A stretch of DNA of 64,000 bases from Symbiodinium natans (Eukaryota; Sar; Dinophyceae; Suessiales; Symbiodiniaceae): NCBI GenBank assembly GCA_905221605.1, contig CAJNDS010002080.1:302501-366500 (forward strand), in the 5' to 3' direction. Under the pieces are notes generated by a model. That model was not told the origin of the DNA and searched no databases. It saw only the letters and a program-made list of their open reading frames with translations. Positions 1 through 11,117 of the stretch are shown piece after piece. Made by a program: the position numbers and the translations under genes. Each line of letters begins with the position of its first letter. Positions within the stretch are counted from its first letter, which is position 1.

Positions 1-116
1 AAACCCTAAAACCCTAAAACCCTAAAACCCTAAAACCCTAAAACCCTAAAACCCTAAAACCCTAAAACCCTAAAACCCTAAAACCTAAAACCCTAAAATC
101 CTAAAATCCTAAACCT
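1..116. repeat. Terminal telomere-type array (CCCTAAAA)n
   Basis: About a dozen near-perfect 8-base units CCCTAAAA run from base 1, decaying to CCTAAAA and TCCTAAAA near 100. The C-rich strand reads 5' to 3' from the window edge, which is the orientation of a left chromosome end. The unit is one A longer than the 7-base CCCTAAA unit of most interior arrays. Shorter 8-base runs also occur inside the window (about 28918-28990 and 56330-56360), so this could be another interstitial array rather than the true end. Confidence 0.75.
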
Positions 117-1756
117 AATATTCCACAACCCACAATGGCCTAAACTGAGATCTGGAGTGTCAGCCGCCTCGCTGCCCCGTCCCGCTCCACAGCTTACGGG
201 CCTCCCAACTGGGACCTGGTAAGGGTTTAGGGTTTTTAGGGTTTTTAGGGTTTTTAGGGTTTTTAGGATTTGTAGGGTTTGTAGGGTTTGTAGGGTTTGT
301 AGGGTTTGTAGGGTTTAGGGCTAGGGTTCAGGGTTTAGGGCGATTCTTTCTTTAGTATGTCAGCTTCTCTGCATTAAGCAAGCGTGACGTCGGGCTCAGG
401 GATTTAGGGCTTTAGGGATTCGGGTCAAAGGCTTCGCGTCGGGTTTAGGGTTTAGGGTTTAGGGTTTCGGGTTTCGGGTTTAGGGTTTAGGGTCCCGAGG
501 GAGGTCCCTAAGTGGCCCCAACGAGTGCCATCCCTGATCTCTGGCGTTAAGAGGCAAGGCAGTCCAACTAAACCCTAGACCCTAAACCCTAAACCCTAAA
601 CCCCAAACCCTAAACCCTAAACCCCAAACCCTAAACCCTAAACCCTAAAAACTAACATCCTATTTTCGTAGGCTCTGCCCCCGACAACCGAAAAGCCCCT
701 TGCACCCTAAACCTGAAAAGCCTCTTCCACCCTAAACCCTATAAGCCCCCTAAACCCTAAAGCCTAAAAGCCCCTTACATCTAAACCCTGAAAGCCACTA
801 AACCTTAACCCTAAACCCTAAAAACCTAAAACCCTAAGACCCTAGACCCTAAACCCTATTCAAATGCTGAACTCCCCAGCTTTCGGGTGTGGAACGCCAT
901 GGCACCCTAAATAAAGGGCCCAAAGCCCCCGAACCCCAAGCTGGTTTAGGGTCTAGCGTTTAGGGGTTTGGCGTTTAGGGTCTAGGGGTTTCTCGTGTAG
1001 GGTTTAGAGTTTAGGGTTTACGTTTGCGCTCGAATTCAGAGATTCCTGACATCCTGGACTCCCAATAGCCTGCGCCCAGGGTGTGCCGAGCTTGGGGTTC
1101 AGGGTCTGGGGTTTCAGGTTCAGGGTGTGGGGTTGAGGGTTTAGGGTTTATAGGGTTTAGGGTTTAGGGTTTAGGGTTCAGGGTTTAGGGGTAGGGTCTG
1201 GGGTTTAGCGTTCCGTGGCCACAACCATCGAATAGCCGCCCTTTTTTTCACATCTCGGGGCCTTGTACAACACATTAACACCCTTTTGTTGGGGTTTAGG
1301 GTTTGGGGGTTAGGGTTTAGGGTTTAGGGTTTCGACCCTGGAAACCGTAAGTCCAGAGATCACCGCACTCGTGAAATGTGCAAGGTGCTTGACCGATGCA
1401 AGATAGCGATTTGCCGCTGTTCTCGATGCAAAGCCCCCCCAATCTCTTCCAGGGGACTTCAATCGTTGTGTCCGTAGGGGCCTTCGAGGTTTTGGGTTCC
1501 CAAACCCTAAACCCTAAACCCTAAACCCTAAAACCCTAAACCCTAAACCCCTAAACCCCTAAACCCCTAAACCCCTAAACCCCTAAACCCCTAAACCCCT
1601 AAACCCCTAAACCCCTAAACCCCTAAACCCTAAACCCTAAGCTCACATGTTGGGGCCCCTGGAAGCGTAGGGGGTAAGGTCAAGTTCTTCTCCAAATTCT
1701 GCTGGGGGGACCCTTGCAGCCTCGGAAGAGCAGAGCCGGGGCGCAAATAACTAAGG
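117..1756. other. Subtelomeric mosaic, no gene seen
   Basis: This stretch alternates short single-copy pieces with telomere-like arrays. Positions 223-320 hold about five TTTTTAGGG units followed by about six TTTGTAGGG units, so each variant is locally homogenised. CCCTAAA units lie at 568-648, TTTAGGG units at 1141-1205, and 1530-1625 is a clean run of the 8-base variant CCCCTAAA. No open frame with recognisable protein features is present. Confidence 0.7.
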
Positions 1757-2517
1757 AGCACAACAAGGAGCCTTAGTTGAAGTTAGGGTATATACATATA
1801 TATATATATGTTCACAAAAAGGACCCTTAGTTGAAGTTGGGGTATACATATATAGATATATATTCCTTAATTAAGGAACATACCCTCATTCAAAATAAGG
1901 ATCCTTAGTATAAGTTAGGGGTTTAATGAAGGATCCTCAGTAGAAGTTAGGGTATATATTCCTTAGTATAAGTTAGGGGTATATGTTCCACAATTCAGGA
2001 ACATACCCTCACTCACAAAAAGGATCCTCAGTAGAAGTTAGGGTATATTTTCCTTCATTAAGGAACATTCCCTAATTCAAAATAAGGATCCTTAGTATAA
2101 GTTAGGTGTATATATTCCATAATTCAGGAACATACCCTCACTCACAAAAAGGATCCTCAGTAGAAGTTAGGGCATATTTTCCGTCATTAAGGAACATTCC
2201 CTAATTCAAAATAAGGATCCTTAGTATAAGCTAGGGGTATATATTCCACAATTCAGGAACATACCCTCACTCACAAAAAGGATCCTTAGTAGAAGTTAGT
2301 GCATATATATTCCTTAGTTAAGGAACATACCCTAATTCAAAATTAGGAACCTGAGTACAAGTTAGGGGTATATATTCCACAATTCAGGAACATACCCTCA
2401 CTCACAAAAAGGATCCTTAGTAGAAGTTAGGGCATATATTCCTTAGTTAAGGAACATACCCTAATTCAAAATAAGGAACCTTAGTATAAGTTAGGGGTAT
2501 CTATTCCTCAATTCAGG
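1757..2517. repeat. AT-rich tandem repeat with internal palindromes
   Basis: A tandem array with a compound period of roughly 130 bp, made of two related half-units of about 60-66 bp. Half-units share AAGGATCCTTAGTA, AAGTTAGGG, TATATTCC and GGAACATACCCT. Several junctions are palindromic, for example TTCCTTAGTTAAGGAA near 2440. The GTTAGGG and CCCTAA words inside the unit look like degenerate telomere repeats, so the array may have started from one. No coding content. Confidence 0.8.
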
Positions 2518-5402
2518 GGTTTGGGAAGATCTGGGATCGCGTGCCACGTCCCATTTGAAAGGGTTCTGCTTCCTTGGCCTGCAGTGAGGGACCCCCCCAC
2601 TTGCTTCGTCAGATTCGATTCTGCGGACCAACCTCTGGCAACGGCAGGGTTTAGGGTTTAGGGTTTAGGGTTTAGGGTTTAGGGTTTAGGGTTTAGGGTT
2701 TAGGGCCAGGGAAGGGGGCCCGTGATTCCCGGCCAAAGTGAAGGTAAGGCCTCTGGCCCCTAAACCCTAAACCCTACACCCTAAACCCTAAACCCTAAAC
2801 CCTAAACCCTAAACCCTAAACTGTCAGCCCTAAACCCTAAAGCAAACGCTAGTTTGGGGTTCGTAGATTGTCATAGTGTTCTCTGGTTTATGGGGTTTCT
2901 GGGTCTTATGCGTTTATAGGGTTTGTAGGGTTCCGTAGGGTTTTGTAGGGTTGTAAGGTACGCAGGGCTTATAGGGTTTAGGGTTTGCTTAGTTGGCCGA
3001 CTTTCGAGGGCTTGCAGGGCTGTTGTGGCATTAGGGTCTAGGGTTTAGGGTTTCGGGTTTAGGGGTCGGGTTAGCATTCTCTCTGGTGCCGATGCGTTTA
3101 GGCTTCAGCCTTCATGGGGTTTAGGGGGTTGGGGATTCCACCTGAGCACGCATCCAGCAAAGCAGCAACGCCACAAGGGATCCCTCAACCCAGCATCTCT
3201 CAACACCCAGGCATTGAACGGCTCCAACATTTGAGCCAGTAGCAGGAGAAGGTTGCATGCCCTAAAGCCTGTATATTACATATATATATATATGTATATA
3301 TATATATATGCACACACACACACACACGGGGCCCCAAACCCTAAATCCTTTCTACATCCTTCTATCTTCGGATAAAGCCGCACAAGGGTCGACAGAGCGC
3401 GTGGCCTGCAAAATGAAGCATTCAGGCGCCGTCTTCCTCAGCCTTGGATGGCACCGGGTTGAACGGAAAACCTCACGTGTGCCACCTACTATGGCTGCTT
3501 CTATGGTTGAGAAGTGCTTACAGGGTTCAGGGGTCTAAATCCTAAATCCCTCATCCTTATTTTGGGCTTTGGGATGTTGGGCTGTGCTTTAAGGGGTTCT
3601 TGTCAGGGGCATCAAGGGGTTTAGGGCTCATAGGGATTAGGGTTTAGGGTTTAGGGCCCCCACATCCCGAAGAACGGATCCCAGACATAAGCCCACGCCA
3701 GTTGCACAAGTTACACAAGGGTTTAGGGTGGTTCAGCTCCCATATGGCTTAAGAGGGAAAACCAAGCCAACATGGTAAGCCCTAACATTTTAGGGTTCAG
3801 GGCTTGAGGCTTAGGAAGTATGGCTTACGGGGAGTTGGGTCCCTATATCCCCAAATCTAGACCCTTTGAGGTAGTCTATACGATGTTGAATTCCTTTATT
3901 ATTCCCTAACCACATTGCGGAAGGTGCATCCTCAACCCTAAACCCTAAGCCCTAAACCCTAAACCCTAAACCCTTAAATTTTGAACCCTAAACCCTAGAC
4001 ATCTCCCATGATACGAGGCAGCGGCGCAGATCTCCTCGGCCTCCTGCCCTGCTTCTGGCACCTCCATGGGTCTTTGGCCACAATTCAGGGTTCAGGGTTC
4101 AGGGTTTAGGGTTTGGGGTTCAGGGTTCAGGGTTTAGGGTTTAGGGTTTAGGGTTCAGGGTTTAGGGTTCAGGGTGTAGGAACTCGGGATTCAAAGGGTT
4201 TTGGGCGTAGAGATTAGTAGGGTTTAGTGGGGATTGGTAGGGCTTAGTAGGGTTTAGCAGGGCTTTGTACCGTTTAGTAGGGCCCAGTAGGGCTCTGTAC
4301 AGTCTAGTAGGGCCTAGCGGGGCTTAGTGGGGCCTTGCAAGGCTTAGTAGGGTTCAGTAGGGGTTTAGCAGGGTTTCGTAGGGTTTCGCAGGGCCTAGTA
4401 GGGTTCAGTAGAGGTTTAGTAGGGCTTAGTAGGGTTTAGCAGGGTTTCGTAGGGTTTGCTAGGGTTTCCCCTAAACCCTAAACCCTAAACCCTAAACCCT
4501 AAACCCGAAACCCTAAACCCTAAACCCTAAACCCTAAGGGTAAGGTCTAGGCTTGACAGGAGCATCTCTGGGACCCGGGTCTCCCACCTCTTCTGCTGCA
4601 GCAGGCGGTGCCGGGTTGCTCTCCTGGAGGTTTAGGGTTTAGGGTTTAGGGTTTAGGGTTTAGGGTTTAGGGTTTAGGTTTTGTTGTTTTTATTTATGTT
4701 GTTTTTTTTGTTTTTTTTGGGGGGGGAGTGGGGGGGGGGGGGGGGGGGGGGGTGGGTTTTAGGGTTTGGGAGGTTTGGGGCTTAGGGTTTTCGGGGGTTT
4801 GGGGTTTAGGTTTTGGGGTTCGGGGTGTAGGGTTTGGAGTTTAGGGTTTGGGGTTTGGGGTTTGGAGTTTAGGGTTTGGGGTTTGGATGAGGGTTAGCTG
4901 GGTTTTCGGGTACACATCCTAGATCAGGTTCCCTCAGCAAAGCCTCGATAGGCCCAGGGTTTAGCGTTTACTGTCTAGGTTTGGGTTCACTTGTTGCTGT
5001 CGGCTCTAGGAATGGGGATGTGCTCTTGGGGCTGTCGGGAATGCAAATTCCCAATCGCCAGCCCACCTCACCCTAAACCCTAAACCATACACCCAAACCC
5101 TATATAAACCCTAAACCCGAACTCAACATGAACCCTAAACGCTTAACCTTAAACCCCAACTTACATGCACGACAAAAAATCCTGGTGCACTAGTATAGCC
5201 TTACAAACCTGCCCGCCGGGCAAGGGGGTAAGACTTCTTTCGGGTCCCGCCCTAAACCCGAAACCCTGAAACCAAAAAAGCATAACCCTGAACCAAAAAA
5301 ACCTAAACCCTAGACCCTAAACCCTAAACCCCAAACCCTCAACCCTAAACCCACCTCGGCCTGCTGGGTGCTTTCATCAGCTGCATCCTGAGCTCGAAAT
5401 GT
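2518..5402. other. Subtelomeric mosaic with telomeric arrays, no gene seen
   Basis: Telomeric arrays occur at 2647-2704 (TTTAGGG, about 8 units), 2759-2820 (CCCTAAA), 3939-3975, 4084-4180 (mixed TTCAGGG and TTTAGGG), 4470-4540 and 4629-4676. A TA/CA microsatellite lies at 3280-3326. Positions 4200-4460 are a degenerate run built on the word TAGTAGGG, another local variant. A 23-base G run is at 4730-4752. The 76-residue frame from 3308 starts in the CA microsatellite and shows no protein features. Confidence 0.65.
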
Positions 5403-5556
5403 TTGGTTCTACCTTGGACCCTTATAAGGTCGTACCCTTGGGTTTAGGGTTTAGGGTGTAGGGTTTAGGGTTTGGGGTTTAGGGTTTGGGGTTTGGGGTT
5501 TAGGGTTGAGTCTAGGGGTTCTACCTTGGACCCTTGAGGTTGTACCCTTGGGTTTT
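5403..5556. repeat. Telomeric array between two copies of a ~40-bp sequence
   Basis: The words GGTTCTACCTTGGACCCTT and GTACCCTTGGGTTT occur at about 5404-5443 and again at about 5516-5556. Between them lies a TTTAGGG / TTTGGGG array (about 5440-5515). The two flanks differ by a few bases and a 4-base gap. The arrangement is what an array inserted at a staggered, filled-in break would leave. A related GTTGTACCCTTGG sequence recurs at 63284-63350. Confidence 0.65.
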
Positions 5557-6809
5557 GGGGTCCCTTTTTAGGGATCCCTAAGGGAATACAAGGGCCATGT
5601 TAGGAGTATATTGAGGGGAACCTTTTTGGGGTGCAACCTTGGAGGGAAGTCTGAAACTCTTTGAGTTGAGGGTTCGTCAAAATTCGGAAAGACTAAGCTA
5701 AAAGCACCACCTCAGAGGAAAGATGGCGGAAGCAAATGCACGCAAAAGCCCAAGGACCCCAGGCACCCCCAACCCCTAAACCGTAAACCCTAAACCCTAA
5801 ACCCTCCCATCCCCAAACTCTTACTCCTGAAGCCCAGGATAAGCCCTGCAAGCCCATGCCCTGCAAAACCATATAGGCCCTACAGCAAGGTTTAGGTCCA
5901 GATCCTAAAATCTTCCCTCCGAACACTAGAGGTTCTACAGCGAGGTTAAGGCTCAGGGCTTGTAGGGTCTACATAAAGAGCCAAGAAGAAATTGCAAACA
6001 CACGAGAGTCTAGGGCTGAGGGTGTAGAGTTTAGGGTTTAGGGTTTAGGGTTTAGGGTTTAGTTGAAGCCCCCGAGTTCCCAAAGCCCGCGCACCTCAAC
6101 TTCAGCGTCCGCGGCTTGACCCGCGGACACGTCGAGGCGCGCGTCCTCCGGAAGATCTGATTCCTTCTGGTTCCGGGTTAGAGGACTTAGGGTTTAGGGT
6201 TTAGGGTTTGGGGGGTTGATACAGTTCAGAGTCCGCCGACCCTTGCGTCGTGTTGGATGGTTGTGGGGAGGGAACCCTCTCCCTCCCCTCCCTTGCACTC
6301 CCCAAAAGCCTCAAAATGCCGGGTACATGGAGGACCCTGCCACCCACACCGCGTAAACTCACGGACCATAGGCAGTTATAAGCACAGGGGGTACCCCCAC
6401 ACCCCCCCCCCCACATCTCTTCCACAAGCGTTTTTTGAGCCAACTCTGGCGCACCACGGGTACACCTGCTCCATGCCAAACTCTCGGAAGTCGCACGCGT
6501 CAGGAAGCACTTCAGGTGCTTGGCCAGGGAGCACTGCAAGCTTGCTTCCGATTGGCAATACAGCAGCAATCCGCAATGCACTGGAGCGGATGGTACCATG
6601 ATGAGGCTCAGGAAGCACTGCGAGTGGTTTTGTTGGGCCGCCACCGCAGCAGAAACAAAGTGAATGCGTTCAAGCATCACGCGTAAAACCCTAAACCCTA
6701 AACCCTAAACCCCGTAGGATTCTGCAAGGCCAGATCCTCCTGGCCATAAGAATATCCAAACCTTGAGAATGCCAAACTCAAATGCCATCCCTACACCCTG
6801 AACTCCTAC
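5557..6809. other. Non-repetitive and telomeric mosaic; overlapping unsupported frames
   Basis: Holds telomeric arrays at 5775-5805, 6020-6062, 6190-6210 and 6686-6712. The GC-rich piece 6200-6690 is open in several frames on both strands (for example 6201-6680 minus and 6257-6601 plus). None of these translations shows a known domain, and some run into telomeric repeat, so openness is better explained by base composition. A degraded gene fragment cannot be excluded. Confidence 0.5.
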
Positions 6810-6887
6810 CTTTAGAACCCCAAAGCTACTTTTTTGGTAGGATTCTTAGGTAACCTACCAAAAAATGTAGGTTTGGGGTTCCTTAAG
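6810..6887. mobile_element. MITE-like hairpin element
   Basis: The two halves are inverted copies: the left arm starts CTTTAGAACCCCAAAG and contains TTTTTTGGTAGG, and the right arm contains CCTACCAAAAAA and ends TTTGGGGTTCCTTAAG. Arms are about 32 bp with a short loop. It has no coding capacity. No second copy was recognised in the window. Confidence 0.6.
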
Positions 6888-7130
6888 AAATTTCAATAAC
6901 CCTAGACCCTACATCCGAAACCTGAAGCCCTAAACCCTAAACCCGAAGCCCACCGGCAAAGCCGCGCCTCAACTTCGGCCGCGCCAGCTTCTGTGAGCTC
7001 AGCAGAAACCTCCGACAACGCTGGATGAGGGGTTTAGGGTTTAGGGTTTGGGGTTAGGGTTTAGGGTTTGGGGTTTCCGCGGCTGAAAGCGTACTACTGG
7101 CAGCTTCCGCAGTAACCTCGGGATAACAGA

Positions 7131-7242
7131 CCCTAATGTCCATGTACCTAAATAGGGAATACTTGGGCCTTAACGTGCTTCTACTGTAAGGATTTTGGGG
7201 CCCAAGTATACAATAATTAATGAGGTACATGGACCATTAGGG
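7131..7242. mobile_element. MITE-like palindromic element
   Basis: The left end reads CCCTAATGTCCATGTACCT and the right end is its near-perfect inverse (AGGTACATGGACCATTAGGG). Inner segments ACTTGGGCC and GGCCCAAGTAT are also inverted, so almost the whole ~112 bp can fold back. No second copy was seen here. Confidence 0.65.
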
Positions 7243-8020
7243 AGATTGCAACGCCCTTTTGGGAGACAACAGAAAAGCAAAAAACAATTTAAAGGCGGCC
7301 ATGGGTCCCGCCGAAAGGGCTGTTCATGAACAGGTGCGCCGTAATCAAAGGAGATGCTACAACTTGTTTTTTATCATGTCTCTTTCAGTAGCACAATATC
7401 CATGACTTCCTCATCCCCCCCACCCCCTCCCCCCGCCCCCGAAAAAAACAGCAATGACACTTTGACCCCCAGACGCACCTCAGCTTCAGTTCCAGCGGCT
7501 TCCGCCGGAGCCTCCGACAACACTTCTAGAGGGGAAAGCTTGCAAATTCCGTTGCCGGCCTCTTCGCCGCTGCTAGGATTTGGGAAACCCTACACCCTAC
7601 ACCCTAAACCCTAAACCCTAAACCCTTAATTGCAAGACTTCCATGTTGCGAGCCAGGATCTCAGTGCCGGGGCTCTTGGCTCTGTGCTATGACGAAGGGA
7701 GTACCAGGGCTAAGATTTAAGGGTCTATGGGGGTTAGGGTTTAGGGTTTAGGGTTTAGGGTTTAGGGTTTAGGGTTTAGGGTTTAGGGTTTAGGGTTTAG
7801 GGTTTAGGGCCACAATACTATACCACAATCACGTCAAGAACAATAATGCGAATTACTTCCATAGTAGGAATGTACACCATATTGGTAATGTACCAACCAC
7901 AAAATACCACGTAGGTCTTCAATCTAAAAGCACGTTCCGAACCGGCCAATATAGAAACGCCAAGACCCATCTCCGACACAACGAGCCAAGCCATGAGCAC
8001 CCAAACCTACCTTGTGGACC
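7243..8020. other. Single-copy piece plus long TTTAGGG array
   Basis: 7243-7585 is low-repeat sequence containing a C-rich run; the 86-residue frame 7354-7614 is proline/serine rich and ends in telomeric repeat, so it is not called as a gene. A CCCTAAA run lies at 7585-7628 and an uninterrupted TTTAGGG array of about 11 units at 7735-7809. Confidence 0.6.
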
Positions 8021-8147
8021 ACATCTACTGTTTGCTTAAGAACCCCCCCAAAAAAAAACAACATGATCATCCCTATATTGCCCTTATAAGGAAGAAGGAA
8101 GAGTATTTTCATTTTTTGGGGGGTTCTTAAACAAATAGTAGACATCA
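8021..8147. mobile_element. MITE-like element with A/T-rich inverted ends
   Basis: The left arm contains CATCTACTGTTTGCTTAAGAA followed by a C run and an A run. The right arm carries the inverse: T run, GGGGGG, TTCTTAAACAAATAGTAGAC. Arms are about 35 bp with a few mismatches, and the centre is about 50 bp. Non-coding. Confidence 0.6.
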
Positions 8148-8233
8148 ACCCAAAAAAGGGTTTATAGCTCAGATTCCTTAATCGGAGCATTCGTAGTACA
8201 GGGTAGATGGCCCCATTTTGTGGGTTCGTTTGG

Positions 8234-8334
8234 CTGGCTCTTAGTAGGGAATGAGGGAATGAGGTACCCTATATGATCCCTTAAAGGGTATAAAAAAAGG
8301 GCCCTTTTTCCCTCATTCCCTACTAAGATCCAGG
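8234..8334. mobile_element. MITE-like family A, copy 1
   Basis: The left end reads CTGGCTCTTAGTAGGGAATGAGG and the right end is its inverse (CCTCATTCCCTACTAAGATCCAG), with GGTACC and TTTAAAGGG near the centre. Diverged copies lie at 10227-10316 and 61132-61243, which supports a dispersed mobile family. Non-coding. Confidence 0.7.
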
Positions 8335-9853
8335 GGGTCATGTAGTCCACAGGGTAGACCCCAGGGGACCGAACTCTTTCCCGAAGCGCCCGAACCCCCC
8401 GAAACAACGCCTCCGCTTCGGTTGCACAGGCTTCCTCGCCCTCATCAGCAACCTGTTTAGGGTTTAGGGTTTAGGGTTTAGGGTTTAGGGTTAGTGGAAA
8501 GTCTGCTTTCTGCTGCTTGGGTGGGAGCGTATGCGAGCATGACTTCGTGGCAAGCTTGGCCACTGACAGGACTAAGAGGACTTCGCTGCGCGCGGGATTG
8601 AGTCATCACAGGGGGCCGAGGCTTATAGAGAACACGACGTGTTGCATAGGCACTAGCGAGATCTCCAACGTACAAGCTTGCAAACGAGTCCGATGCTTTA
8701 AACTCATCTGCGAAACCGGAACATCGCTCAACGGTCTCAACACTCAGCTACAAATCCGACATGTCTACATGCCTACACCGTCATTTATGCAATACAGTGG
8801 CCTTAACAATTATATAGTAGGGACCAGAAGGGAATACTGTTGGTAATTATTCCGACCCCTATACTACTTGAGCCTGAAACAAGAAACCGCAAGGTTCTCG
8901 AAGGGCTTTTCACGATGAAGCCGCGCGTGCATGCAAAGCAAAGAAGAATAGGCATGTAGCTTCTTCTTGAAGTTACCTGGGCCTTGAATTGCACATGTTT
9001 TAGGATTGCGGTCGCTTTACCAATGTTGCCACTAGCCCCACTGACAGGACAATCACTATGAGCGTCCCGAATCGTTGTAGGGCACAGCATTGCATTTCAT
9101 GGTCTATAAACCATGAAGAGACAGACCCCGAAAACCTGACACCCTAAACCCTAAAACCCCAAACCCGAAATCCGCCTGACAAACAGGCCAACCGCGCCTC
9201 GACTTCGGGCGCAGCGGCACCGTCGCCTTCGGCAGGAACCTCCGACAACAGATCTGGAGTTTAGGGTTTAGGGTTTCGGGATTAGGGTTTAGGGTTTGCC
9301 CCCCGCCTACAGTGTCATGGATGGTCAAACCTGCTGTAAGACTACTCGCCTCTGCAAAATCTGCACTTCGAACACTGGAGCTGCATGCAAAGCACAAGAG
9401 ACTGTGCATGCAGCCTCCTCTGCTTGGCCCTGATCAAACCTAAACCCCAAACCCCAAACCACAAACCCTAAACCCTAAACCCTAAACTCTGCACCCTACA
9501 CCCTACACCCTAAACCAAAAACCCCAAGCCCTAACCCTAAACCCTAACAAGACCTGACACTTTCCCAGAAGCGCCTAGACCCCCCTCCAGCCGCACCTCA
9601 ACCTGCGGTGCAGAGGCTTCCGTGCACTCGGCAGGAACCTCCGGCATGCAGAAGACTAAACCCTAAACCCTAAACCCTAAACCCTAAACCCTAAACCCTA
9701 AACCCTAAACCCTAAACCCTAAACCCTAAACCCTACTGCTTTGGGTGTGAGTGCTTCAACCTTGTGCGCTCGGATTCCGGAGCCTGTGCATTTTGGCGAA
9801 TTGCTGTGGGCTTTGAAGGTGCTGTGAGTCGGTTTACGAGGGCTAAGGTGAGG
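8335..9853. other. Single-copy pieces and telomeric arrays, no gene seen
   Basis: TTTAGGG units lie at 8455-8492 and CCCTAAA at 9444-9490, and a clean CCCTAAA array of about 11 units is at 9658-9735. The piece 8500-9110 is non-repetitive; its open frames (for example 8517-8846 plus, 8803-9090 minus) show no protein signature. At about 8805-8870 the words TATATAGTAGGGACCAG and CCGACCCCTATAC resemble an inverted piece near 21035-21080, suggesting another small dispersed repeat. Confidence 0.55.
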
Positions 9854-10015
9854 GTTTACGAAAATAAGGGTTTAGGGTTTAGGGTTTAGGGTTTAGGGTT
9901 TAGGGTTTAGGGCTTAGGGTTTGCGAAATTTAAGGAGCCCCTCATACAGACCCCCAAATAGTAGTATTCCCTAATCATAAGGTTCCCAATAAGGTACCCC
10001 CCAATATTCGGAAAC
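9854..10015. mobile_element. MITE-like family C, copy 1, split by telomeric array
   Basis: Family C elements start GTTTACGAAA and end in the inverse (TTTCGGAAAC). Here the left end GTTTACGAAAATAAGGG (9854-9870) is followed by about seven TTTAGGG units, and then by a second version of the same end, GTTTGCGAAATTTAAGG (9919-9935), before the element continues to ATTCGGAAAC. The uninterrupted copy at 20588-20662 lacks the array. The repeated end sequence is a duplication flanking the inserted array. Confidence 0.65.
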
Positions 10016-10226
10016 CTCTAAGTGATCCCCTTAAAAAATGGGAGGGCGGGTGCGAAGGGGGAAAGGTTCAGGGTGGTACTAGGTACTAGATCTGGTGCCC
10101 AAGAGGAACTCTAAACCCCAAACCCGAAACCCTAAACCCTAACCCAGCAAACCCGCCACTTCCTAAGCCCAAAGCCCTGATCTCGCTAAACATACATACC
10201 CTGAACACACTAGACCCTCTAACCCC

Positions 10227-10316
10227 CTGGTTCTTAATTAGTAGGGAATGAGGGACTTAGGGCCTTATATATGCCCTTCAAGGGACCATATAGGGTACCT
10301 CATCCCCTCATTCCCT
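10227..10316. mobile_element. MITE-like family A, copy 2
   Basis: Starts CCTGGTTCTTAATTAGTAGG followed by GAATGAGG and ends CCCTCATTCCCT, with TATATAGGGTACCT before the right end. It matches copies at 8234-8334 and 61132-61243 over the ends but is diverged inside. Non-coding. Confidence 0.6.
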
Positions 10317-10379
10317 CAGGTGCTTCCATGGACACATCGGGGGCATCTGCTGCCACCTGAGACGCGTGAAGTGTAATCA

Positions 10380-10984
10380 CTTGCGGTTCAGGGTTTAGGG
10401 TTTAGGGTTTAGGGTTTAGGGTGTAGGGTGTGTAGGGTGTAGAGTGTAGGGTGTAGGGTTTAGGGTTTATAGAAATTGTATTGGGTCCCAATAACGTTTG
10501 GAACGACAGCTTTGACCGAAAGTTTTGACTTTTTTAAAATTTTGTTGGGGGGGGGAGGGGGGTCAGGGAATGGGGCCCATTCGGGGTTGGGGCGGGGGGG
10601 GGAGGGGGGTCAGGGAATGGGGCCCATTTGGGGGAGATCTGGGGGAGAGATCTGGGGGGGGGATCTGGGGAGAGATCTGGGCGATCTGGGGGAAAAAGAT
10701 TTGGGTGGGAAATCTGGAAAGAGATCTGGGGAGATCCAGTGGGAAATGTGGGGGGGGGGGGGGGGGGGGGGGGGGAGAGATCTTGGGAGATCTGGGAAAC
10801 ATTGGGGAGAGATGAAATGGCCGCCGAAACATGAGCCAAAATGGCGTGTGGGGATGCATGGAGGTGAAGTCAGGCTTCAGGGCTAGCTCATAGGGCTTCT
10901 GACGCGTTCTTCTGAGGGCTTACTAGGGGTTATTAGGGAACTTGGGCGGCCATCCAAAACCTTGTAAAACCTGAAGCTCTATGA
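10380..10984. repeat. Telomeric variants, then G-rich GATCTGGG microsatellite
   Basis: 10388-10470 mixes TTTAGGG with GTGTAGGG variants. 10545-10800 is a purine-rich microsatellite based on GGGGAGATCTGGG with a 26-base G run at 10750-10775. It is open in several frames on both strands (Gly-rich on plus, Pro-rich on minus), but this follows from the repeat and is not evidence of coding. Confidence 0.65.
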
Positions 10985-11117
10985 GTAGGGTTTAGGGTTT
11001 AGGGTTTAGGGTTTAGGGTTTAGGGTTTAGGGTTTAGGGTTTAGGGTTTAGGGTTTAGGGTTTAGGGTTTGGGGTTTGGGGTTTGGGGTTTAGGGTTTAG
11101 GGTTTAGGGTTTAGGAA
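10985..11117. repeat. Long interstitial telomeric array (TTTAGGG)
   Basis: About 18 consecutive units, perfect except for three TTTGGGG units near the centre. The near-perfect sequence implies recent origin or ongoing homogenisation. Confidence 0.85.

Noticed and set aside
6201-6686. Overlapping 159-, 114- and 83-residue frames
   Set aside because: They overlap in sense and antisense, contain telomeric repeat at the ends, and show no domain. Composition explains the openness.
10476-10886. Gly-rich and Pro-rich frames
   Set aside because: Produced on both strands by the GGGGAGATCTGGG microsatellite and G runs; no protein family features.
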